This document shows positions 18,307 through 26,321 of a stretch of DNA of 64,000 nt, piece by piece. The stretch is from Acidobacteriota bacterium (GTDB lineage Bacteria; Acidobacteriota; Blastocatellia; Pyrinomonadales; Pyrinomonadaceae). A program made the translations under genes and the position numbers. The notes beneath the pieces are model-generated. The model was not told the DNA's origin. It did no database searches and was given only the letters and a program-made list of their open reading frames with translations. Where the stretch lies: assembly GCA_019639175.1 (NCBI GenBank), contig JAHBSK010000003.1, positions 372,001-436,000 of the forward strand. Reading direction: 5' to 3'. Every line of letters starts with the position of its first letter. Within the stretch, counting starts at the first letter, position 1.

Positions 18307-19068
18307 TCACACGCCCGCTATCCGTTTCTTATATTCCGCCAATGCCTCATCCAGCCGCTGCTTTGCTGTTGTGTCCCCGGGAACATTATGTGACGGATGA
18401 ATGTAAAGTTTCACTCCGCGTTCCACGAGTATCTCGGCGACCGTTATCACCGTCATCCATACACACGTGACAAATGCCATGGTTGAAACAGGCCCGAGTT
18501 TGTCCTGATGATCTTTGATCGGAACCGACGCATCGCCGGCAGGTGTGCATGTATCAACAACAATGTCGGCGATCTCAAAGATGTTCTTTCCGCTGGAATG
18601 CCGCGTTTGCTTGCCCACGGCCTCAGCCGCGGAGCCGAAGGCGATGACCTTAAGCCCGCGTTTTTTGGCCTCCAGCGCCACGTCGATGTTCACGTTATTG
18701 ATGCCCGAATGCGAAAAGACCCACACGCAATCGCGCGGGTCAAAATTATATCCCTTCATTATCTCGACACCGTAACCTTCGACGCGTTCGAGAAAAACGA
18801 ACTGATGCACGCCCATTTCTCCCGTAATACGTGTAAAGAATGTCAACGGCAATTCGACCATCGGATGAAAGCCGACAAAGCCGCCTATTCTTGGATACAT
18901 CTCCTCAACGGGGATCGTCGCGTGGCCGCAGCCGAATGTATGTACCCAGCGGCCGCATTCTATGCTGTCGGCCATTGCTTCAGCCGCCTGGCGGATGTTG
19001 CCAAGCTGGGTTTCCTCTATCCGCGCCATTATGTCGCGAGCATTGTTCAGCCATTCAAGTGCAAGCAT
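18307..19068 (-). CDS. SIS-domain sugar-phosphate protein (UPF0309-like)
   Basis: The 253-residue protein has a SIS fold of the type that binds phosphosugars (isomerases, MurNAc-6-P etherases). Visible parts are VHTFGCGHATIPVEEMYPRIGG, VWVFSHSGINNVNIDVAL and GLKVIAFGSAAEAVG. The closing part HPSHNVPGDTTAK fits UPF0309-type proteins. It is the last of three tightly packed genes: its ATG is 2 bp after the MFS stop. It probably isomerises or processes the sugar imported by the MFS protein and phosphorylated by the ROK kinase. Confidence 0.82.
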   Translation of the reverse strand: MLALEWLNNARDIMARIEETQLGNIRQAAEAMADSIECGRWVHTFGCGHATIPVEEMYPRIGGFVGFHPMVELPLTFFTRITGEMGVHQFVFLERVEGYGVEIMKGYNFDPRDCVWVFSHSGINNVNIDVALEAKKRGLKVIAFGSAAEAVGKQTRHSSGKNIFEIADIVVDTCTPAGDASVPIKDHQDKLGPVSTMAFVTCVWMTVITVAEILVERGVKLYIHPSHNVPGDTTAKQRLDEALAEYKKRIAGV

Positions 19069-19070
19069 AT

Positions 19071-20222
19071 TTATTGTTCACCAACCTTAAGGTTTCTGAT
19101 TATTATAACGAACAAAGCGGCCATCACGGCTATCTCAACATAGGAAACCGTGACCAGATGTTCGACGCCGTGGGTCTGAATTATCACGCCGGTCAGATAA
19201 TTTATCAGCATATTTCCGATCAGGGCAACCACGAATACAAAACTGAAAGCCGTCCCCGAAAAAGCCGCATATCTTTCCCCGACAAAACCCAGCATTATGG
19301 GAAATCCGCCCGCAACACCCGCTCCTGATAAAACCAGGCCCAGGGTCGCAATGTTTGCACCGCCGACCTGCATAAGCAGTACGCCGACAAACAACAGCAA
19401 AAGGCATGTCCACATCAAGACCACTTGCGAGACATTTCTGAAAAGACTGCCCATAAGAAGCCGCATAACGACCATGCCGACGATGTGAAGCGATAGCGCA
19501 TAAAGAGCGTTTGCCTCACTCATCACACCGCGGCTGGTCACATAGGTCGTGGTCCAGTTATTTATTATTGCCTCCAGGCTGCTCTGACAGAACAGAAAAA
19601 AAGCGATCACGATAAGCAGCGGGCTGGCCAGTTGTTTCCATTCGAACGCATCTGGGGCGTCCCGCAATTTTGCCGGAGGAAACGCGATCAACGCATAATA
19701 GCCCGCAACGACCAACGTAAAAACACCCACCGACGCAATAACGTAAAAGGAACTGACGATCCCGGCCGCGGCTCCCAGTACCAGCGGCATCCCAAGCGCT
19801 CCGAGTCCGAAGAAAACACCCAACAGGCTCAGGTTAGCGCCGTGTTTTTCCTTGCTGATATCGGCGACCAGAGCATTGGTCGTTCCGTTGATCACACCGC
19901 CGCCAACACCAAAAATAAAGATGCTGACCTGTAAGAACAAAAGCTCATTGGCAAAGGCGATGCCCTGAAATCCCAGAAACATGCCAAAACACGCCAGGAT
20001 CAATAAGGCCTTATATCCCCAGCGGTCGCCGACCGGCCCGAATATGAACGAACCGGCAAGAATGCCGAACGGCAAAAGCGAAAATATGGTTCCTGCACCG
20101 AGCGCATCGAGGCTGAATTTTGCCTGAAGTTCGGTCGCCATCGACCCAAGTGTGATCAAACTCACGCCAAAGAGCAGCATGCCCAGACACGAACCGGTAA
20201 AGACCAGTGTCTTACTGTACAT
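19071..20222 (-). CDS. MFS sugar-type transporter
   Basis: The 383-residue inner-membrane protein has about 12 hydrophobic helices and the MFS loop motif GPVGDRWGYKALLI after helix 2. The overall look is that of the FucP/NagP-like or MdfA-like sugar symporters. Its start overlaps the ROK gene by 11 bp, so the two are translationally coupled. The context with a ROK kinase and SIS protein points to uptake of an amino sugar or similar hexose. The substrate is inferred, not seen. Confidence 0.82.
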   Translation of the reverse strand: MYSKTLVFTGSCLGMLLFGVSLITLGSMATELQAKFSLDALGAGTIFSLLPFGILAGSFIFGPVGDRWGYKALLILACFGMFLGFQGIAFANELLFLQVSIFIFGVGGGVINGTTNALVADISKEKHGANLSLLGVFFGLGALGMPLVLGAAAGIVSSFYVIASVGVFTLVVAGYYALIAFPPAKLRDAPDAFEWKQLASPLLIVIAFFLFCQSSLEAIINNWTTTYVTSRGVMSEANALYALSLHIVGMVVMRLLMGSLFRNVSQVVLMWTCLLLLFVGVLLMQVGGANIATLGLVLSGAGVAGGFPIMLGFVGERYAAFSGTAFSFVFVVALIGNMLINYLTGVIIQTHGVEHLVTVSYVEIAVMAALFVIIIRNLKVGEQ

Positions 20223-21177
20223 TTTTCACTCCTCCGTTTGCCAAAGCCTTTAATGCCATTCGCGCTGCTCCGTACAGCCCTGCCTTTGGTCCGAGTTCGG
20301 ACAAGACGATCTCTGTCCTTTCTATCGCAATGGGCTGCGCCCACTTTTTTGCTTCATCACGGATCTGTTCCAAAAAGCGGCCGGCCGGACCGAACATCCC
20401 GCCGCCGAACAGGACCTTTTCCGGATCGAAAATACTGACCATATTGGCTGCGGCCATTCCCCAAAATTCTATCGCGGCGGCGATCACCTCTTGGGCCGTT
20501 TCATCACCGGCTTCATATGCTTCGAAAACAGTTCCGGCGGACAGTTCGTTAGGGTGAACCGCTCTCAACACCGACGGTCTGTGAGGAACCTGAGCAAGCA
20601 TTCGCCGAGCAAGTTTCGCCAGGCCTTCGCCCGAGGCGTTGGTTTCAAAACAGCCGCACTCTACATATCGCGCGTCAAAAGGACGTTCCAATGCCATCCA
20701 GCCGACCGCGCCCGCGATGTCGTGAGCGCCGCGAAGTATGCTGCCGTCAGCCAATATGCCGGCTCCGATGCCCGTTCCGACCGCAAGATAAACGGCGTTT
20801 CGGCAGCCTTGGGCCGCACCTTTCCATTCTTCGCCGAGAATGTGGCACGCTCGGTCGCTGTCGATAAAAACCGGCGATCCTTCAGCGACCTTTTCGGTCT
20901 CGGCAAGCAAAGGGTAATCATCCCAGCCCGGAATATTCGGCGCCCAAACTGTCCCCGTTTCCCGTCGGCTGATTCCCGGAACACAAATGCCGACCGCATC
21001 GATCTCATCAGCGTGTTGTTCAATATTTTTCCTTATCTGTTCGGCAATAAGCGCTCCGACCCCGTTTCCACGGCGACCGTTCAGCAAAACGGTCTCTTCG
21101 GCCAGTATCGCGCCGTCATCTGATAATACGGCGGCGGCAAGCTTGGTACCGCCGAGGTCGATCGCCAAAAGCGTCAT
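20212..21177 (-). CDS. ROK-family sugar kinase with degenerate zinc site
   Basis: The 321-residue protein is a ROK (repressor, ORF, kinase) family member of the kinase type, with no DNA-binding domain. It has the ATP loop LAIDLGGTKLAAAVL, the acceptor motif VGTGIGAGILADG and VLFGGGMFGPAG. The usual zinc site C-x-C-G-x-x-G-C-x-E is degenerate: only the GCFE end is kept (ECGCFETNASG), and the GH histidine is replaced by Trp (VGWMALE). It probably phosphorylates a hexose or N-acetylated amino sugar. It is first in the ROK-MFS-SIS operon. Confidence 0.87.
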   Translation of the reverse strand: MTLLAIDLGGTKLAAAVLSDDGAILAEETVLLNGRRGNGVGALIAEQIRKNIEQHADEIDAVGICVPGISRRETGTVWAPNIPGWDDYPLLAETEKVAEGSPVFIDSDRACHILGEEWKGAAQGCRNAVYLAVGTGIGAGILADGSILRGAHDIAGAVGWMALERPFDARYVECGCFETNASGEGLAKLARRMLAQVPHRPSVLRAVHPNELSAGTVFEAYEAGDETAQEVIAAAIEFWGMAAANMVSIFDPEKVLFGGGMFGPAGRFLEQIRDEAKKWAQPIAIERTEIVLSELGPKAGLYGAARMALKALANGGVKNVQ

Positions 21178-21335
21178 ATGATCAGTAAGGAAAGATTCAG
21201 GATAATTCTTGCCCGAATATTATACGATGCCCGTCGAGCGTGGCAATGCCGAATTCACACATATTCTCTGATCTGTCTTTTATCTTCGGCAGAATTTGAA
21301 AGTGGATGATCTTTTTTTAAGCCTGGGGACTATAT

Positions 21336-22013
21336 CTACCTCTCTTTCGTGGGATCTGCGTCATCGTCTTCAAGATAGTAGGACACTTCCTTCCATGATC
21401 CGTGAATAATGCCGGTCACAATAAGAGCGCCGACAAAGACCCATATCGCCACCCACTGAGCGCTGATGGGAATGCGGATAAAAATATCATTTACTACCTC
21501 GACAAACAGTGAAAAGAAAACCGCCGCCATCACGAGGCAAACCCCGGCCAAAGCAAAAGCGCCGAAGAAGTTTTTTATCTGAACTGTACGAACGAGAGCG
21601 GTCATTCGAGCGATCATCACAAATGAAAGAAAGCCGAACATAAAGATCAATGCCAGCCAGAACAGCACGACAAGCACTCCCGCCACGGGTATCGCGCCGC
21701 TTTCAAAGGCCGGCTCGACCGCCTGCGGCACGACAAATAACATCAAGCCGCCCAAGAAAACAAGCAAGGCGAAAAATGCCAGCGTGATTACCCAGAAACC
21801 GCCCTTATTTGCAAGAAACCAGCCGAATTCAAATCCTTCGTTCTTGTGGATCCACAACACATATGCTGCCGTGATCGCCAATATGATTCCGCCGAACAAC
21901 ATTGCCGTGACCGCGTTTGAAAAAGGCAATACTTCAAACGGGATCATGAAAAACAACATGAACCCGATCAAAATAAAACAGCTTGCCGAATAAAATTTTA
22001 AAAGCGTCCTCAT
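21336..22013 (-). CDS. Hypothetical membrane protein (225 aa, about six helices)
   Basis: I do not recognise the family. The protein has roughly six transmembrane helices, for example FYSASCFILIGFMLFFMIPF, AVTAMLFGGIILAITAAYVL and ALVVFLGGLMLFVV-like stretches, and a short acidic tail (DDDADPTKER). The start was placed at the ATG of MRTLLKFYS at 22013; a TTG two codons earlier is also possible. It lies just past the decayed small gene at 22016-22198 on the same strand. Confidence 0.7.
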   Translation of the reverse strand: MRTLLKFYSASCFILIGFMLFFMIPFEVLPFSNAVTAMLFGGIILAITAAYVLWIHKNEGFEFGWFLANKGGFWVITLAFFALLVFLGGLMLFVVPQAVEPAFESGAIPVAGVLVVLFWLALIFMFGFLSFVMIARMTALVRTVQIKNFFGAFALAGVCLVMAAVFFSLFVEVVNDIFIRIPISAQWVAIWVFVGALIVTGIIHGSWKEVSYYLEDDDADPTKER

Positions 22014-22015
22014 TG

Positions 22016-22198
22016 TCAATGCGACGTTGGATCTGCCCGGAGCGAAGCAGCGATCCGGTGTTTTTCTTCAGACGATAGAGCATTTTGCGCCGTCAGCAGT
22101 TCGCCAAGCTATGTAAAATCGCCATTGTCAAGGGCTTTTGCCGTAAGCCGCCATAGTTCATCCGGCAGTGTCGGGGCTGGAACTTCTGTTTCATTCAT
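22016..22198 (-). pseudogene. Small gene with an internal amber stop
   Basis: The frame starts with ATG at 22198 (MNETEVPAPTLPDELW), overlapping the stop of the VOC remnant by ATGA. A TAG falls at codon 30, yet the same frame continues with sensible sequence (LGELLTAQNALSSEEKHRIA) to a TGA at 22016-22018, a total of 60 codons. This looks like a small gene inactivated by one nonsense change. The family is not recognised. Confidence 0.5.
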
Positions 22199-22370
22199 AA
22201 CGGATCATTCTCCGGTGCCACTTGCTGAAAACAAAGATTGTAGCCGTCAGGGTCGTGAACATAAAGCTGTTTCATCCCGTATGACGTGATAACAGGCGGT
22301 TTTAATTCGACGCCTTTTGATCTTAGATATTCAACTGATCAGCTTTGTATCCTCGTCCGTTTGAATATGG
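22195..22370 (-). pseudogene. C-terminal remnant of a VOC (glyoxalase-type) protein
   Basis: The minus strand encodes YLRSKGVELKPPVITSYGMK then QLYVHDPDGYNLCFQQV and a stop at 22195-22197, the typical C-terminal beta-alpha-beta end of a vicinal-oxygen-chelate protein. Upstream, KNNHIQTDEDTKLIS is in another frame, so at least one base has been lost near 22340. The N-terminal half is missing, cut at the end of the DUF2277 gene. Confidence 0.7.
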
Positions 22371-22643
22371 TTATTTTTGCCCAAACCGCTTAGCCGCACG
22401 CTCTTTCGCCCGTATTGCTTCAGTTTCGCGATCTTTTGGCGGAGCGGTCGTCACAAGCGAATTCAACATTTCCTGCGCGGCCGCTGACACACGCTCTACA
22501 GCCAGATAGAAGACATCTTCATTTGCCTTTGAGGGCTTGTTCATACCGGAAAGCTTCCGCACAAATTGCAGCGAAGACGCCTGAACCTCGTCGGTCGTTG
22601 CCGGCGGATCGAAATTAAAAAGTGTCTTGATGTTTCTGCACAT
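22371..22643 (-). CDS. DUF2277 family protein
   Basis: The 90-residue protein starts MCRNIKTLFNFDPPATTDEV and continues SSLQFVRKLSGMNKPSKANEDV, the conserved signature of DUF2277. A C-terminal helix with many Lys, Arg and Glu residues follows (DRETEAIRAKERAAKR). The function is unknown. Length is normal. It ends directly against the VOC remnant. Confidence 0.9.
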   Translation of the reverse strand: MCRNIKTLFNFDPPATTDEVQASSLQFVRKLSGMNKPSKANEDVFYLAVERVSAAAQEMLNSLVTTAPPKDRETEAIRAKERAAKRFGQK

Positions 22644-22699
22644 AATACAAACACCTCGTTGAAACGTAAAAAGCAGAAGGCTGACGGTCTTTTCACTAT

Positions 22700-22954
22700 T
22701 TACCTAAACACCATTTTGGAGATCTCTGCAATCAACATATTTACTCTTAGTTTTTCATCTTCTGTTATTTCTTCTTGAGCAAATGCTCTTACATTTTCCA
22801 AAGCATCGAGCAAGGCGGCCCAGCCGTCGGTCAATGGTGATGATATCGGGTAGCCATTTAGTATGTGTCGAAGAGCGGTATAACAACGGCGGTCACACCA
22901 CGCTTCAACCAGCTCATCCACAGCTTTCAAGATCGACTCGTCGGTATTTTCCAT
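22700..22954 (-). CDS. Small hypothetical protein (84 aa)
   Basis: I do not recognise the family. The protein is acidic and helical (ILKAVDELVEAWCDRRCYTA, DALENVRAFAQEEITEDEKL) with no signal or membrane helix. Its start overlaps the hmgA stop by one base, so it is probably translated with hmgA. Confidence 0.6.
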   Translation of the reverse strand: MENTDESILKAVDELVEAWCDRRCYTALRHILNGYPISSPLTDGWAALLDALENVRAFAQEEITEDEKLRVNMLIAEISKMVFR

Positions 22955-24336
22955 TAGTACTTGAAATTCTTCTTCAACCTCTGCCAGACCTCAAAGTATT
23001 CGTGCTGGAGTTCGGATGTCTCCATCGCGAACTTGGTCGGGCGGATTATGTAGCGAGATTCGAACATGAATGCCAGCGTGCCGCTAAGTTTTTGCGGCTG
23101 CAGGTCGGCGTTCGATGCTTTTTCAAATGCGTCGAGGTCGGGGCCGTGGGCGGACATCTGGTTATGCAGCGAGCCGCCGCCGGGGACAAAGCCTTCTTCT
23201 TTGGCGTCGTATGCGCCGTAGATCAAGCCCATGTATTCGCTCATCACATTGCGGTGATACCACGGCGGGCGGAATGTGTCTTCGGCAACGAGCCAGCGGT
23301 CGGGAAAGATAACAAAATCGCAATTCGCGACGCCCGGCTCGCCGGACGGCGACGTCATCACCGTAAAGATCGACGGGTCTGGGTGATCGAACGATATGCT
23401 GCCTATGGTATTAAATCGCCGCAGATCGTAGCGGTACGGCGCGTAGTTGCCGTGCCAAGCGACGACATCGAGCGGTGAATGGCTTATCTCGCACGTCCAC
23501 AGATTGCCGCCAAATTTTGCGACCTGCTCAAACTCGCCTTCACGGTCTTCGTACCAGGCGACCGGCGTTTCAAAATCGCGCGGATTTGCCAAGCCGTTCG
23601 CGCCTATCGGCCCGAGGTCGGGCAGTTTGAAATGCGCGCCGTAATTTTCGCAGATGTAACCGCGAAGCTGTTTGTCATCCGGGTGCGGCTCTATCTTGAA
23701 TTTCAGTCCGCGCGGAATGCAGACGATCTCGCCCGGCCCGGCCTGCAAGCAACCCAATTCGGTCAGAAAACCGATGCGGCCCTTTTCCGGTACAAAAAGC
23801 ATTTCACCATCGGCGTTATAAAAATAGCGGTCGCCCATGCCTTTGTTAAAAGCATAGATGTGAATGGCGATGCCGGTCTGCGAAAACAGATCGCCGTTGC
23901 CCGCGATGGTCGTTATGCCGTCAATGAAGTCGGTCGGTTCGGTTGGTATCGGCAGAGGGTCCCAGCGAAGCTGGTTAGGCGTAGTAACAACTTCGTCAAA
24001 AGGTGACGATCTGAAAAGTGATCCTGAATGCGCGGTCTCGGACGCCGGCAGGGATGCCTGCGTTCCATTATTCGGCAGGGATGCCTGCGTTCCATTCGAC
24101 AGCGATGCCGGCGCTCCATACGGCTCGAACGGTTTGTGCATCACGCTCGGCCTGATGCGATACGTCCACGTCCGCTTGTTAAAAACACGGGGCACCGTGA
24201 ACGCCGTCCCCGAAAATTGCTCGGCATACAAACCCAACGGCGCCTGCTGCGGCGAATTACGCCCGACCGGCAAAGCTCCCTCAACAGCCTCGGTCGCAAA
24301 TTCGTTTCCAAAACCTGTTTGATATTTAAGTTCCAT
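22954..24336 (-). CDS. hmgA: Homogentisate 1,2-dioxygenase with an in-frame repeat insertion
   Basis: The 460-residue enzyme opens the ring of homogentisate to maleylacetoacetate in tyrosine breakdown. The start is the ATG of [13 protein letters not shown], which matches the family start. Iron ligands lie in [10 protein letters not shown] (His and Glu, about residues 362-368) and SAHGPD (His about 398). The cupin-like core [18 protein letters not shown] is clear. Residues about 75-108 carry an extra low-complexity segment ([20 protein letters not shown]) encoded by three 27-bp repeats. This makes the protein about 25 residues longer than usual. It forms a set with hpd and phhA. Confidence 0.96.
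   Translation of the reverse strand: MELKYQTGFGNEFATEAVEGALPVGRNSPQQAPLGLYAEQFSGTAFTVPRVFNKRTWTYRIRPSVMHKPFEPYGAPASLSNGTQASLPNNGTQASLPASETAHSGSLFRSSPFDEVVTTPNQLRWDPLPIPTEPTDFIDGITTIAGNGDLFSQTGIAIHIYAFNKGMGDRYFYNADGEMLFVPEKGRIGFLTELGCLQAGPGEIVCIPRGLKFKIEPHPDDKQLRGYICENYGAHFKLPDLGPIGANGLANPRDFETPVAWYEDREGEFEQVAKFGGNLWTCEISHSPLDVVAWHGNYAPYRYDLRRFNTIGSISFDHPDPSIFTVMTSPSGEPGVANCDFVIFPDRWLVAEDTFRPPWYHRNVMSEYMGLIYGAYDAKEEGFVPGGGSLHNQMSAHGPDLDAFEKASNADLQPQKLSGTLAFMFESRYIIRPTKFAMETSELQHEYFEVWQRLKKNFKY
24046..24122. repeat. Three 27-bp direct repeats inside hmgA
   Basis: Units begin at 24046, 24073 and (more diverged) about 24097-24100, each with the core CAGGGATGCCTGCGTTCCAT. The reverse complement (ATGGAACGCAGGCATCCC) matches the intergenic GAGCGCAGGCATCC element near 1195. 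The unit length of nine codons keeps the hmgA frame open and yields repeated NGTQASLPN. Confidence 0.85.
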
Positions 24337-24344
24337 AACAAAAT

Positions 24345-24420
24345 TAGCCACAGATTAACACAGATGCACACAGATCGGAGTTTTTCTGATCCGAGTTCAT
24401 CTGTGTGTATCCGTGGTTGA
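24345..24420. repeat. Intergenic CACAGATxxACACAGAT-type inverted repeat
   Basis: Between hmgA and the GNAT gene lies CCACAGATTAACACAGATG and a longer partner reading CATCTGTGTGTATCCGTGG about 40 bp later. They form a long imperfect hairpin around TTTTTCTGA. Similar CTGTG-rich arms occur in the element at 57548-57691. It probably ends or insulates transcription and belongs to an interspersed repeat family. Confidence 0.6.
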
Positions 24421-24870
24421 AACATTCAGCCGCATTTCGCAGATGTCGATGCCGGGGCCAAAGCCTTCGGGGACGTGTTTTGTCATTTGAAAGCCGAGCT
24501 TTTCGTAGAAGCCCTGTGTATGCTGCGACGTGCTGATGACAATGGGCAGCAAGCCGTATTTTTCTTGTGCCTTCTGAATGCGAAACTCGGTCAGCTCAAG
24601 CCCTTTTCCCGTACCCAGATGATCCGCCCGTATCATTCCCCAGCAGAGCGAAACCGTTTGATCTTTATTCAACGCAACGCCGCCCGCACCGATAATTTCG
24701 CCGCCTGTCTCGGCAACATAATACTCCTCGGCTTCCTTTTCAAGAAACTCGCGCAGTTCAGACTCTTCGCCGGGAGTGAAATATTTAGGTATGTTCGAGC
24801 GAAACACCTCGACGACGCTTTCAAGGTCGCGGCTCTCATACCTTCGCATTGCCATTTGTTTCAATTTCAA
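24397..24870 (-). CDS. GNAT-family acetyltransferase
   Basis: The 157-residue protein shows the GNAT order: an N-terminal MRRYESRDLESVVEVF strand-helix, YYVAETGGEIIGAGGVAL, the acetyl-CoA loop region MIRADHLGTGKGLE (Q/RxxGxG-like) and STSQHTQGFYEKLGFQM at the end. The substrate is unknown. Its ATG overlaps the stop of the AAC(3)-I-like gene by 4 bp, so the two are co-translated. Its stop lies within the repeat at 24345-24420. Confidence 0.82.
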   Translation of the reverse strand: MKLKQMAMRRYESRDLESVVEVFRSNIPKYFTPGEESELREFLEKEAEEYYVAETGGEIIGAGGVALNKDQTVSLCWGMIRADHLGTGKGLELTEFRIQKAQEKYGLLPIVISTSQHTQGFYEKLGFQMTKHVPEGFGPGIDICEMRLNVSTTDTHR

Positions 24871-25316
24871 GGTTCTATATCAAAATGCAGAACGTCTTCG
24901 CGCGTACCGAGCGATTCATAGAGCTTTATCGCCGGATCGTCGCCGTGATCAGCCTGTACGTAAATTACATAAGCTCCGATCTCGCGTGCCATCTCGCCTA
25001 ATTTGTTTATCAGTCCCGTCGCAATGCCCTGTCTGCGATAGTTTTCATCAACGGCTAGGTCGTAGATGTAGATCTCGCTCCGCTCCTGCTCAAATTTTTT
25101 CAGAACATAGGCCGCCAAACCACCGACCACCTTTCCGTCAACCATGGCGACCAGCGGAATAAAATCTTCGCGCTCCAACAGCGAATTCAAATAAGCATCC
25201 GACGGCACGCTGCTTTGATAGCTTTCTTGATCTTCAAACGCTTCGGCAAATATCTTTAAGAGTTCCTTTAGACGCGAAACATCCGGCCGTTCATAAATTA
25301 TGTTTGAATTGTTCAT
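24867..25316 (-). CDS. AAC(3)-I-like aminoglycoside acetyltransferase (GNAT)
   Basis: The 149-residue GNAT protein closely follows AAC(3)-I aminoglycoside 3-N-acetyltransferases. It has the stretches LAAYVLKKFEQERSEIYIYD, LAVDENYRRQGIATGLINKL and IGAYVIYVQADHGDDPAIKL, and ends LYESLGTREDVLHFDIEP. These features are far more specific than general GNAT motifs. The enzyme would acetylate the 3-amino group of gentamicin-like drugs using acetyl-CoA in the cytoplasm. There is no integron or IS next to it, so it looks resident. Natural substrates other than drugs are possible. Confidence 0.82.
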   Translation of the reverse strand: MNNSNIIYERPDVSRLKELLKIFAEAFEDQESYQSSVPSDAYLNSLLEREDFIPLVAMVDGKVVGGLAAYVLKKFEQERSEIYIYDLAVDENYRRQGIATGLINKLGEMAREIGAYVIYVQADHGDDPAIKLYESLGTREDVLHFDIEP

Positions 25317-25317
25317 A

Positions 25318-25767
25318 TCAAGGTTTTCGTACGGCGGTTTTGTCGGCCTTTCGGTCGTCGAGGATCATCCTGACAACAAAATACGATACAATGCTTCCCA
25401 ACACTCCAAAAAATATCGGCAAAAACCAAAGTCCGCGTAAAGAGTTAATGTAAAGGTCCCGGAGCGATTCACGATGATAATAAACGCTGACCATATCGCC
25501 CTTGGAATAGTTGAGAAAAACTTCTCTTGCTTCCCCCGTTATCTTGCCTTTTAGGCCATCGTACCTGACACGTATCTCATACGAGGACAATTTGCCGCTG
25601 CCGGTCGAGCGGGAAGATACGACCTCGCCGGAGGCATGTTGATAAGTGTTAATTATTATGACGTTCCTGACCGCAAGTCCAAGACTTACCAATAAAAAGA
25701 AGGATGCGATACCGCCAAATAAAAGTTTTAAAAGTAATCCCAGAGCTTTATATGCCGAACGATCCAT
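25318..25767 (-). CDS. DUF3592 membrane protein
   Basis: The 149-residue protein has two transmembrane helices (LLFGGIASFFLLVSLGLAV and GLWFLPIFFGVLGSIVSYFV) flanking an extracytoplasmic beta domain (ASGEVVSSRSTGSGKLSSYE, GDMVSVYYHRESLRDLYIN). This is the DUF3592 layout. The function is unknown. It ends 1 bp before the AAC(3)-I-like start on the same strand. Confidence 0.8.
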   Translation of the reverse strand: MDRSAYKALGLLLKLLFGGIASFFLLVSLGLAVRNVIIINTYQHASGEVVSSRSTGSGKLSSYEIRVRYDGLKGKITGEAREVFLNYSKGDMVSVYYHRESLRDLYINSLRGLWFLPIFFGVLGSIVSYFVVRMILDDRKADKTAVRKP

Positions 25768-25796
25768 GTAATATCAAACCGGTTTTTCCTCGATTT

Positions 25797-26282
25797 TCAT
25801 TCTCCGGGTATCAACTGTTTTTCGTAACGCCAAACGTCCAATGAAAAAATACCGCTCGGCGTTGCCGGCTCGTACGTGAATATCCTTTCCATATGCCAGC
25901 CGCATTTTTCATAGAATTTTGCGGCCCGGTCGTTCCCTATGCCGCAGGCAAGCCAGGCGATCTTATGTCCGTTGTTAGCAATGCGGCGCTCGGCATCCGC
26001 GATCAAGGCCTGTGCGACACCAGTACCGCGAGCCGACGCGCGGACATAAAGCTGGTTGAGTTCGTCACCTTTTACGATGTGAAACCCCAAAGGCTCGCCA
26101 ACCGGACCGGCCGTACGAACATTTGCAATGCCGCGCAGCATTCTTTCACTGAAGTCCTCCAGTGTGCGAAGCCGCGCCAGCTCATCAGGCACAATGCTCG
26201 CGTGAGCATCCTGCCAGCCGTCATACCATAGTTGAGCAAGCTCTGCTGCTTCTGAAATTTCCGCAGGTCGTATTTCCATCAA
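25797..26282 (-). CDS. GNAT-family acetyltransferase
   Basis: The 161-residue protein has the GNAT signature: EIRPAEISEAAELAQLWYDG at the start, LNQLYVRASARGTGVAQALI around the acetyl-CoA pocket, and NDRAAKFYEKCGWHMER near the end. The substrate is unknown. The ATG one codon later (26279) is an equal start choice. It sits between the DUF3592 gene and hpd in the same orientation. Confidence 0.85.
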   Translation of the reverse strand: MMEIRPAEISEAAELAQLWYDGWQDAHASIVPDELARLRTLEDFSERMLRGIANVRTAGPVGEPLGFHIVKGDELNQLYVRASARGTGVAQALIADAERRIANNGHKIAWLACGIGNDRAAKFYEKCGWHMERIFTYEPATPSGIFSLDVWRYEKQLIPGE

Positions 26283-26321
26283 ACCTTTAACAGAGCCGTG
26301 ACTTCACCCACCTTACCCCGA

